A DNA stretch of 45,573 nt, from NCBI GenBank assembly GCA_019309485.1, contig JAFDGC010000017.1, forward strand, positions 1 to 45,573, written 5' to 3'. The notes beneath the pieces are model-generated. The model searched no databases. It was not told the DNA's origin and saw only the letters and a program-made list of their open reading frames with translations. The translations under genes were made by a program, and so were the position numbers. This DNA comes from Deltaproteobacteria bacterium (lineage in GTDB: Bacteria; Desulfobacterota; Desulfobacteria; Desulfobacterales; UBA2156). Below are positions 8,845 to 15,416 of the stretch, one piece after another. Numbering within the stretch: the first letter of the stretch is position 1; each line of letters starts with the position of its first letter.

Positions 8845-9972
8845 CTATTTGATTTTCCCGAGGATGGCGCCTGCGATGGTGTTTTTCTGGATTTCCCGGG
8901 TCCCTTCGTAGATCTCGGTGATCCGGGCGTCCCGGTAAAAGCGCTCCACTTCGTATTCCTGGATGGCCTCGTCCGCCACTTCCACGGCGGTGCGCCCCGC
9001 GACCATCTTGGCCATGGAGGTGAGCTTGGGATCGATCCTTCCCTGGTCGAAGTTCCAGGCCGCCTTGTAGGTGACCAGGCGGGCCAGCTCGATCTTGGTG
9101 GCCATGTCGGCAAGTTTGTGCTGGGTCACTTGGAACTGGGCAATCTTTTTCCCGAACTGCTCCCTTTGCTTCACGTAATCGAGGGCCCGGTCGAAAGCGC
9201 CCTGGGCGATCCCCAGGCCTTGGGCCGCTATCAGGATGCGGCTTTCGTCGAAAAACTCCAGGACCTGGTAAAATCCATTCCCCTCTTTTCCCACCAGATG
9301 GTCCAGAGGGACGCGGACGTCCTTGAAGTTGACCTCGGCGGTGGCCATCATGTGGATCCCCATCTTGTCCCCCACATCGGCGGTGGTGACCCCTTCCCGG
9401 TCCCCTTCCACGAGGATCATGCTGATGCCGCGATAAGACGGCGAGGCGTCGGCGTCGGTCTGGCAAAGCACCGTGAAAAAAGCGGCCAGGCCGCCGTTGG
9501 TGATGAATGTCTTGGTGCCGTTGATCACCCAGACGTCCCCGTCCTTGACGGCGCTGGTGTCCATGAAGGTGATGTCGGATCCATGGCCGGGTTCGGTGAA
9601 GGCGCCGCCGGAGAGAGCCTTTCCTTCCGCCACGGGGGGAAGGTATTGTTCCTTCTGGGCGTCGGTGCCGAACCGCAGAATGCATTCGGAGGCAAAACTG
9701 GCCAGGATCACCGCACTTCCGATGCCCGAATCCCGGCGGCAGAATTCTTCGGCGACAAGGACGTTCTCCAAAACACCCAGTCCCTGGCCGGAATACGCCT
9801 CCGGGAAGTGGATTCCGATGAATCCCAAGTCCGCGGCCTTTTCCCAGATTTTTTTCGGAAATTCATGCGTCCTGTCCAGTTCCAGTGCCAGTTCCTTGTC
9901 GAATTCCCCTTTGGCAAATTCATAGGCCGCCTTTTGGATCTCTCGGTGCGATTTCGTCAGCTCAAAATTCAT
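8845..9972 (-). CDS. acyl-CoA dehydrogenase
   Basis: A 375-residue FAD flavoprotein of the acyl-CoA dehydrogenase family (N-terminal helical domain, middle beta-domain, C-terminal helical domain). FTEPGHGSDITFMDTSA and WVINGTKTFITNGG are the FAD/substrate signatures, REQFGKKIAQFQ is signature 2, and YEVERFYRDARITEIYEGTREIQ carries the catalytic-base region near the C-terminus. It introduces an alpha-beta double bond and passes electrons to ETF. Chain-length preference cannot be read; dicarboxyl- or cyclohexane-type acyl-CoA dehydrogenases of anaerobes look similar. ATG 9972 has AAGGGGGCG upstream and is preferred over TTG 9978. No ETF or thiolase is adjacent. It is divergent from cooC across a 273-base gap. 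Confidence 0.93.
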   Translation of the reverse strand: MNFELTKSHREIQKAAYEFAKGEFDKELALELDRTHEFPKKIWEKAADLGFIGIHFPEAYSGQGLGVLENVLVAEEFCRRDSGIGSAVILASFASECILRFGTDAQKEQYLPPVAEGKALSGGAFTEPGHGSDITFMDTSAVKDGDVWVINGTKTFITNGGLAAFFTVLCQTDADASPSYRGISMILVEGDREGVTTADVGDKMGIHMMATAEVNFKDVRVPLDHLVGKEGNGFYQVLEFFDESRILIAAQGLGIAQGAFDRALDYVKQREQFGKKIAQFQVTQHKLADMATKIELARLVTYKAAWNFDQGRIDPKLTSMAKMVAGRTAVEVADEAIQEYEVERFYRDARITEIYEGTREIQKNTIAGAILGKIK

Positions 9973-10117
9973 GATCAACGCCCCCTTGTGCCGTGTGGAT
10001 GTTTCCGAGCCGTGTTTTTCTTTTTGCGTTTTTGAACGCTACCACAGACCCCACGGGAATTCAAGGCGTTTGCCGGTCCCCTGCCCGGGGCTCCCGGGAA
10101 AAACATCCTATGGGGTT

Positions 10118-10144
10118 TTTTGAAAATTTTATTGGTTTTCAAAA
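10118..10144. promoter_or_regulatory. perfect 9-bp inverted repeat, possible operator
   Basis: TTTTGAAAA and TTTTCAAAA are exact inverted copies separated by 9 bases, in the divergent gap between the acyl-CoA dehydrogenase and cooC. The right arm overlaps the proposed cooC -35. This geometry suits a dimeric repressor/activator site. No regulator gene is adjacent to test the idea. Confidence 0.45.
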
Positions 10145-10164
10145 GGCACCGGATCTGATATGCT
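10136..10164 (+). promoter_or_regulatory. putative cooC promoter
   Basis: TTTTCA (10136-10141), a 17-base spacer and TATGCT (10159-10164) preceded by TGA fit a sigma70-type promoter, giving a leader of roughly 75 bases before cooC ATG 10246. The -35 is poor, so activation by a bound factor would be plausible. Confidence 0.4.
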
Positions 10165-10194
10165 GATCTTTTAATTGAAACCTTCCAGCTGCAA

Positions 10195-10226
10195 GCTGCG
10201 GGGAATGCGTTTGCTGTTGCGGTTCA
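10195..10226 (+). repeat. 32-nt element upstream of cooC (copy 1)
   Basis: This 32-mer (begins GCTGCGGGGAATGCG, ends GTTGCGGTTCA) matches a minus-strand element at 43519-43550 at 30 of 32 positions. Here it lies in the leader, ending 19 bases before the cooC start codon, just upstream of the ribosome site AAAGGAG. The preceding bases CAGCTGCAAGCTG can form a hairpin. Function is unknown. Confidence 0.6.
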
Positions 10227-10245
10227 TTTTAAAGGAGTATTTCTC

Positions 10246-10995
10246 ATGTCGTTTACCATTGCTTTGGCCGGAAAAGGCGGCACCGGAAAAACCACCCTGG
10301 CGGGACTGGCCGTGAAATATCTCGTCAGTCATGACAAGGCCCCTGTCTTGGCCGTGGATGCCGATGCCAACGCCAACTTCAACGAAGTGTTAGGCGTGAA
10401 CGTGGCCGAAACATTGGGGGACGCCCGGGAGCAGATGAAAAAAGGCCAGGTCCCCTCCGGAATGACCAAGGACATCTTCATATCCATGAAGCTCGAAGAG
10501 GCCGTGGTGGAAGCCGATGGATTCGACCTCATCGTCATGGGCCAACCCGAAGGACCCGGCTGCTATTGCGCCGCCAACTCCCTTTTGACCGGATTCCTGG
10601 AAAAGCTCACCAACAACTACCCGTACATCGTCATGGACAACGAGGCCGGCATGGAGCACATCAGCCGCCTGACTACCAAAAACGTGGACATTCTGCTCAT
10701 TGTCTCGGATACGTCCCGGCGGGGTTTAACGGCCGCCGCCCGGATCAACACCCTTGCCAAGGAGTTGAACATCGGCGTGGGGAAGAGCTTTCTGGTCATC
10801 AACCAGACCAAGGGAGAAAATGTGTCGAGTCTCATGGACTTTATCAAGGAAGACGGCGTCGAACTGCTGGGCACGATTCCCGAAGACGAGACCGTTTATG
10901 AATATGACCTTCACGGGCGGCCCACCATCACCCTGCCCGACGAGAACCCGGCCGTGAAGGCCGCCTTTGACATGTTCGATCAAATCATCAACTAA
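10246..10995 (+). CDS. cooC: CooC-type nickel-insertion ATPase
   Basis: A 249-residue SIMIBI-class P-loop ATPase. It has the deviant Walker A GKGGTGKTT at residues 9-17, a switch region AVDADANANF (35-44), and the CooC metal-binding C-x-C at 106-108 in PEGPGCYCAAN. CooC proteins dimerise on ATP/Ni binding and insert nickel into carbon monoxide dehydrogenase; AcsF-type paralogues serve acetyl-CoA synthase. No CODH/ACS subunit gene is in the window, so its client must be elsewhere. It begins a + strand run of eight closely spaced genes. A strong AAAGGAG ribosome site precedes ATG 10246, and the leader holds the 32-nt element and a palindrome. Confidence 0.9.
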   Translation: MSFTIALAGKGGTGKTTLAGLAVKYLVSHDKAPVLAVDADANANFNEVLGVNVAETLGDAREQMKKGQVPSGMTKDIFISMKLEEAVVEADGFDLIVMGQPEGPGCYCAANSLLTGFLEKLTNNYPYIVMDNEAGMEHISRLTTKNVDILLIVSDTSRRGLTAAARINTLAKELNIGVGKSFLVINQTKGENVSSLMDFIKEDGVELLGTIPEDETVYEYDLHGRPTITLPDENPAVKAAFDMFDQIIN

Positions 10996-11021
10996 CCTTC
11001 AGATTGAAATCGAAAAGGCCC

Positions 11022-11987
11022 ATGAAAAAAACCGGGTATCTTTACGAAGAAAGCTTCCTTTTGCACGAAACCAGTTCCTGGCATCCGGAAGTACCGGAAC
11101 GATTGAAAGTGATCCACCAGGGCATCGAGAAAGCCGGGCTGCTTCCGGATCTGGTTCCCATCAAAGCATTCCGGGCCAACATGCGATGGATCGAAACGGT
11201 GCATGACAAAAATTACGTGGACCGGTTCAACGATGCGTGTATTTCAGGGGTCCGGGTCTTCGACTGCCCCGATAACCAGATGTGCGGCATGACCTTCGAG
11301 ATCGCCATGCTGGCCGTGGGCGGGGTCCTCAAGGCCGCCGACATGATTCTGAAAGGCGGCATCGATAACGCCTTTTGTGCGGTCCGGCCGCCGGGGCACC
11401 ACGCCGAGAGATCCAACGCCATGGGGTTTTGTTATTTCAACAACGTGGCCATCGCCGCCCGTTATTTTCAAATCCAAGGGGGAATGAAACGAGTGGCCAT
11501 CATCGATTTCGACGTCCATCACGGGAACGGCACCCAGCACATCTTCGACGAGGATCCCACCGTTTTTTATTACTCCATTCACCAGCATCCTTCCTTCGCC
11601 TATCCGGGGACGGGCCGGGATTTCGAACAGGGGGTCGGAAAAGGCGTCGGATTCACCAAGAATTCGCCGGTGCTCCCCGGCCAGGGGGATGACACGTACC
11701 GGCTCTATCTTCAAAGGGACCTCATCCCGGCCATGGAACAGTTCAAGCCCGAGATGATCATCGTTTCGACGGGGTTCGACGCCCACATGGACGATGACAT
11801 GTCCGACATCCGCCTGACAACGGAATGCTTTTCCTGGATCATGACACACATTACGGCCCTGGCGGAAAAACACACCGGGGGACGACTGCTCTCCGTCCTG
11901 GAGGGGGGATACGCCCTGCAACGGCTGGGGGAATTGGCCAGAAATCACGTCACCATCTTGTTGAATGGAGGAATCGATGTTCATTAA
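11022..11987 (+). CDS. acuC: class II-type histone deacetylase family protein, AcuC-like
   Basis: A 321-residue zinc-dependent arginase/deacetylase-fold enzyme. The paired histidines (His126-127 in RPPGHHAE), the metal-binding IDFDVHHGNG (Asp164, His166) and STGFDAHMDD are all present, so it should be active. Bacterial AcuC removes acetyl groups from lysines, best known for acetyl-CoA synthetase. ATG 11022 follows AAAAGG and is preferred over the TTG at 11004. It is 26 bases after cooC and overlaps the next gene by 11 bases. With acuB-like and sirtuin genes in the same run, reversible protein acylation is the likely theme; the target is unknown. Confidence 0.88.
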   Translation: MKKTGYLYEESFLLHETSSWHPEVPERLKVIHQGIEKAGLLPDLVPIKAFRANMRWIETVHDKNYVDRFNDACISGVRVFDCPDNQMCGMTFEIAMLAVGGVLKAADMILKGGIDNAFCAVRPPGHHAERSNAMGFCYFNNVAIAARYFQIQGGMKRVAIIDFDVHHGNGTQHIFDEDPTVFYYSIHQHPSFAYPGTGRDFEQGVGKGVGFTKNSPVLPGQGDDTYRLYLQRDLIPAMEQFKPEMIIVSTGFDAHMDDDMSDIRLTTECFSWIMTHITALAEKHTGGRLLSVLEGGYALQRLGELARNHVTILLNGGIDVH

Positions 11988-12657
11988 AAAATCGATGGCT
12001 TCAAAGGTCATCACCATAGATCCGGAATCCGGCATCCTGACCGCCCGGGAAAAGATGAAAGCCGCTAAAATCCGGCATCTTCCCGTGGTGGACGCAGAAG
12101 ACCGCGTGGTGGGGATTATCACGGACCGGGATATCCGCAGCGCCATGCCGTCCATTATTTTTCAGGATTACGACAGCCGTGAAGAACGCGACAAACTCGC
12201 CAAAATCAAGGTCAAAGACGTCATGACGGCCAACCCGATCTGCGTCCATCCCACCCACACCATCCAGGACGCCCTCCTCCTGGTGCAATCCCACCGGTTG
12301 GGTGCGCTCCCCGTTGTCGACGACACAGGGCGGCTCAAGGGGATCATCGGTGTCCGGGACCTGCTCCGGGCCTTTGTCAACGTCTTGGGAATCGGAGAAC
12401 CCGGTACCCTTTTGTGTATCCTGGTGGAAGACAAGATCGGGACCATGAAACGGATCGTGGACGCCATCACGGAAGAAGGCATCTCCTTCGGGAGCATCCT
12501 GGTGGCTCGTTATTGGGAAAAGGGAAAGCGAGCCGTTTTTCCCTATTTGCTGACCCAAAACGTGAGCCGCGTCAAAAAAAAGCTGGCCGATCTTGGCTTC
12601 ACGCTCCTGGATCCCCTGGAATGGTATATTGATCAGCTCCCTACGGATGAAAGATAA
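11977..12657 (+). CDS. acuB: CBS-CBS-ACT domain protein, AcuB-like
   Basis: A 226-residue protein with two CBS motifs (residues about 7-62, with HLPVVDAEDRVVGIITDRDI, and about 78-130, with ALPVVDDTGRLKGIIGVRDL), followed by an ACT-like domain (about 143-215). This is the architecture of Bacillus AcuB, encoded beside AcuC. CBS pairs bind adenine nucleotides, so an energy-state sensor acting on the neighbouring deacetylase is a reasonable inference. ATG 11977 has TGGAGG 6 bases upstream. It overlaps acuC by 11 bases and the next gene by 11, strongly suggesting one transcript. Confidence 0.85.
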   Translation: MFIKKSMASKVITIDPESGILTAREKMKAAKIRHLPVVDAEDRVVGIITDRDIRSAMPSIIFQDYDSREERDKLAKIKVKDVMTANPICVHPTHTIQDALLLVQSHRLGALPVVDDTGRLKGIIGVRDLLRAFVNVLGIGEPGTLLCILVEDKIGTMKRIVDAITEEGISFGSILVARYWEKGKRAVFPYLLTQNVSRVKKKLADLGFTLLDPLEWYIDQLPTDER

Positions 12658-13609
12658 GGCGCCCGCAGTCCCGGGATCTTTTTTTAAAAAGGGTGCCTGC
12701 CCTTACGGTCCCCTCTACATTTATTACTTCGACGGAATCGTCCGGGACGAGATTCCTGCTTCGGACAAGACCTTTCTGGGCAACTGGAAAGAGGATAAGG
12801 CCTCTTTCTTGTTCTTTTCCCGGCCGGCGCAAAAGACTGTGGACGCATTGTTGGCAAAGCGGCCGGATCTGCGTCTGATCGATCACTTTTACCTCGATTA
12901 CACCCATTGGCAGGGGACCGATCTCGCCCCGTTCCAAATCGGCCCTTTACGGGTGGTACCCTATTGGTTTCATAAAGACGCCCCGGAAACCCCCATGGAC
13001 GCTCCGCAGACTCTGGTCCTGGATCCGGGGCTGGTTTTCGGTTCAGGGGCGCATCCCACCACCCTGGATTGTCTGAAGCTCTTGGTTTCCCTCTTGGCGC
13101 AGGAGCAGTTCCATACCGTCATGGACCTGGGAAGCGGCACCGGCATCCTGGCCATAGCTGCCGTAAAACTGGGATGCCGGTGCGCCGTTGCCGTGGATCT
13201 CAATCCCCTTGCGGCGGCCACAGCCCAAAAAAACATCCGGCGCAATGGGATGGAAAGTAAAATCCTTGCTATTCAAGGGGATGCAAAGGATTTTATTGAC
13301 GGGCCGGCCGATCTCGTGATAGCCAATATCCATTACGATGCCCTTCGACACCTGCTGAATGCAGCAGGATTGAATCAAAAACGATGGGTGCTGGTTTCCG
13401 GATTGATGCGCAGTGACGCCCGCACGGTTGCCGATGCATTGCCTGCCCGGGGGTTTGATGTGGTGGAATCCCGAAACCACAAGGGGATATGGTTTTCGTA
13501 TCTTGCGAAAAACCGTATGCCCTCCCTTGACCGGGGAGCCCCGCGCTTCAGGGCGGGAGGGCTCCACATAAAAGCAAGGATTCGAGAGGCCAAGAGGTCC
13601 ATGGGTTAA
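12647..13609 (+). CDS. PrmA-like (ribosomal L11-type) methyltransferase with repeat-derived tail
   Basis: A 320-residue protein whose central region has the PrmA signature LDPGLVFGSGAHPTTLDCLKLL, followed by SAM motif I VMDLGSGTGILAIAAVKLG and motif IV DLVIANIHYDAL (N-x-x-x-D type). PrmA trimethylates ribosomal protein L11 and relatives methylate other proteins at lysine, including ETF-beta in mitochondria. The N-terminal 110 residues are only weakly PrmA-like, so the substrate is uncertain. The family core ends near GIWFSYLAKN; the last ~29 residues (PSLDRGAPRFRAGG...) are encoded by a palindromic repeat, probably replacing the original terminus. It overlaps acuB-like at its ATG. Confidence 0.78.
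   Translation: MKDKAPAVPGSFFKKGACPYGPLYIYYFDGIVRDEIPASDKTFLGNWKEDKASFLFFSRPAQKTVDALLAKRPDLRLIDHFYLDYTHWQGTDLAPFQIGPLRVVPYWFHKDAPETPMDAPQTLVLDPGLVFGSGAHPTTLDCLKLLVSLLAQEQFHTVMDLGSGTGILAIAAVKLGCRCAVAVDLNPLAAATAQKNIRRNGMESKILAIQGDAKDFIDGPADLVIANIHYDALRHLLNAAGLNQKRWVLVSGLMRSDARTVADALPARGFDVVESRNHKGIWFSYLAKNRMPSLDRGAPRFRAGGLHIKARIREAKRSMG
13527..13567 (-). repeat. palindromic repeat copy A (partial, inside the PrmA-like gene end)
   Basis: Reverse-oriented partial copy of the palindromic family: its complement CCTGAAGCGCGGGGCTCCCC matches the first hairpin of copy B almost exactly. GGAGCCC (13535-13541) and GGGCTCC (13559-13565) form the outer stem. It lies within the reading frame and encodes part of the protein's C-terminal tail. 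Confidence 0.65.
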
Positions 13610-13700
13610 GTGGCTTTGCCAGGGACTGCAGGATTTTCCTTTGAACCCTCGGACCCTTGACTCCTTGGATCCTTTCTCGATGAATCCTCGGGGGTGAAAG

Positions 13701-14540
13701 ATGCGGATCAAGTGCTGGGGTTCCCGCGGTTCCATTCCGGTTTCCGGACCCGAGTACATCAAGTACGGGGGGGACACCACCTGCCTGGAAATCCGAACGC
13801 GAAGCGATGACATCCTCATCATCGACGCCGGCACCGGGATTCGGAGGCTGGGCCAGCGCCTGATCCAGGAAAATCGACTGGAGTACCACCTCGTCTTCAC
13901 CCACTGCCACTGGGACCACATCATGGGCTTTCCCTTTTTCAAGCCCACCCTGTTCTCCCAGGCCCGCTTGATTGTCCATAACGGTTCTTTTCATAAAAAT
14001 TACGCCAAGCACATCCTTTCCCGGATCATGTATCCCCCCAACTTCCCGCTGAAATCCTCGGACATCGACGCAACGATTATTTTTAAAAAAAATCTCCCGG
14101 GTCCTTTCGAAATCGGTTCCGTGACGCTGACCCCCATCCCTTTGAGCCATCCGAATACGGGATTCGGCTACAAACTGGAAGAAGACGGAAAGACGTTCGT
14201 GTTTCTCACGGACAATGAACTGGGCCACGTACATCCTCACGGATTGTCCTATCCGGATTACCGGCGGTTTTCGGAGGGTGCGGACATTCTCTTTCATGAT
14301 GCGGAGTTCACCCCCGAGGAATACGAAACCACCATACGCTGGGGGCATTCCTCTTACCGTGAGGTCCTTCAAATGGCGCTGGAGGCCGGGGTCGGCACGC
14401 TCGGACTCTTTCATTTGAACCAGGACCGCTCCGATGCCGACATGGACCGCATCGTGGAGGATTGCAGAAACCAAATCGCCAAAAGCGGCTCGGATATGGA
14501 GTGTGTGGCTGTGGCCACGGACATGGAATTTACACTTTAA
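13701..14540 (+). CDS. MBL-fold metallo-hydrolase
   Basis: A 279-residue metallo-beta-lactamase-fold protein. The metal motif H-x-H-x-D-H is HCHWDH at about residues 69-74, with further ligands in PIPLSHPN and FLTDNE and a late histidine in WGHSSYREV. It opens MRIKCWGSRGSIPVSGPEYI, typical of the cyclic-nucleotide phosphodiesterase/RNase Z-like MBL branch often found in signalling contexts. The substrate is not deducible. ATG 13701 follows GGGGGTGAAAG. It lies 91 bases after the PrmA-like gene and 123 bases before the sirtuin, with palindromic repeats at both junctions. Confidence 0.83.
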   Translation: MRIKCWGSRGSIPVSGPEYIKYGGDTTCLEIRTRSDDILIIDAGTGIRRLGQRLIQENRLEYHLVFTHCHWDHIMGFPFFKPTLFSQARLIVHNGSFHKNYAKHILSRIMYPPNFPLKSSDIDATIIFKKNLPGPFEIGSVTLTPIPLSHPNTGFGYKLEEDGKTFVFLTDNELGHVHPHGLSYPDYRRFSEGADILFHDAEFTPEEYETTIRWGHSSYREVLQMALEAGVGTLGLFHLNQDRSDADMDRIVEDCRNQIAKSGSDMECVAVATDMEFTL

Positions 14541-14547
14541 CGGCTTT

Positions 14548-14661
14548 GTGAAGCCCCCCGCTCTGAAGCGCGGGGCTCCCCGGTAAAGAAATTACCTGTT
14601 TTGGATAGCTTCCCTCAACCCCGACTTAAAGGGCGGGGCTTGCGGGAAGCGTTACGGTCAT
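14548..14661 (+). repeat. palindromic repeat copy B (complete, ~114 bp)
   Basis: A complete element with two hairpins: AGCCCCCCGCTCTGAAGCGCGGGGCT, then an AT-richer linker of about 40 bases, then ACCCCGACTTAAAGGGCGGGGCT, closing with GGGAAGCGTTACGGTC. Copy D (28958-29073) aligns over the whole length. It ends 2 bases before the sirtuin ATG and is open in the sirtuin frame. The layout resembles a non-autonomous IS200/IS605-type or REP-like element; no transposase is present. Confidence 0.7.
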
Positions 14662-14663
14662 TT

Positions 14664-15410
14664 ATGGAAGCACTCATCAAACAAGCGGCAAAGGACCTGG
14701 CAGCCTGCAAAGAAGCGGTGGCGCTCACCGGAGCCGGAATCTCGGTGGAAAGCAATATCCCCCCCTTCCGCGGAAAAGGGGGGATCTGGGAAAAGTTCGA
14801 TCCCATGGAATACGCCCACATCGACGCCTTCATGAACGATCCGGCCAAGGTCTGGAACACCCTGCTCAAGGACATGAAAGAAGTCATGGACCGGGCCGAG
14901 CCCAACCCGGGGCATTTGGGACTCGCCCGCCTGGAGGCCTTGGGCAAACTCAAAACGGTGATTACGCAGAACGTGGACGGGCTGCACCAGTTGGCAGGGA
15001 ACACGGATGTCATCGAGTTCCACGGTAACTTTGCATGGCATTACTGCCTGTTATGCAAAACCCGCTTGAAGACCGGTGACGTGGATATCTCCCGGATCCC
15101 CCCCCGGTGCGCCTGCGGAGGCATCTTCCGGCCCGAGGTGGTCTTCTTCGGTGAAATGATTCCCACCCAGGCCCTGTGGCGCTCAAGGCAGGCGGCGTCC
15201 AAATGTGACCTGATGCTGGTGGTGGGAACTTCGGCGGTGGTACAGCCCGCCGCCCTCATGCCCGTCATCGCCAAGCAGGCTGGCGCCAAAGTCATCGAAA
15301 TCAACCCGGAAATCACGCCGCTGACCGGGAGCATCAGCGATTACCTGATTCAGGGCAACGCCGGGGAAACCCTTTCCGCCATTCTCGCGGAACTCGACGC
15401 GTTGCTCTAG
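14664..15410 (+). CDS. cobB: sirtuin, NAD-dependent protein deacylase
   Basis: A 248-residue Sir2-family enzyme that removes acyl groups from lysine using NAD. It has GAGISVESNIPPFRG (residues 23-37), TQNVDGLH (101-108), catalytic His120 in FHGNF, a zinc site C128-x2-C131 and C149-x-C151 (the second pair spaced C-x-C), GTSAVVQPAA and INPE. Residues 50 and 53 are Tyr and His in MEYAHIDAF, not the Y-x-x-R pair of CobB desuccinylases, though the alignment of this loop is by eye. The start is set at ATG 14664; the longer frame (from 14601) would add 21 residues encoded by repeat copy B. It lies 6 bases before the ASKHA gene. Confidence 0.92.
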   Translation: MEALIKQAAKDLAACKEAVALTGAGISVESNIPPFRGKGGIWEKFDPMEYAHIDAFMNDPAKVWNTLLKDMKEVMDRAEPNPGHLGLARLEALGKLKTVITQNVDGLHQLAGNTDVIEFHGNFAWHYCLLCKTRLKTGDVDISRIPPRCACGGIFRPEVVFFGEMIPTQALWRSRQAASKCDLMLVVGTSAVVQPAALMPVIAKQAGAKVIEINPEITPLTGSISDYLIQGNAGETLSAILAELDALL

Positions 15411-15416
15411 AGGATC

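Noticed and set aside
8792-9685. Minus-strand alternative frame of 297 codons inside the acyl-CoA dehydrogenase
   Set aside because: Arg/Gly/His-rich off-frame translation; the in-frame protein is a textbook acyl-CoA dehydrogenase.
9118-10035. Plus-strand frame of 305 codons opposite the acyl-CoA dehydrogenase
   Set aside because: Antisense shadow without motifs.
12001-12558. Minus-strand frame of 185 codons opposite acuB
   Set aside because: Complement of the CBS repeats; no family resemblance.
13527-14661. Paired palindromes read as a CRISPR array
   Set aside because: Copies are few, far apart, in different orientations, and lack regular spacers.
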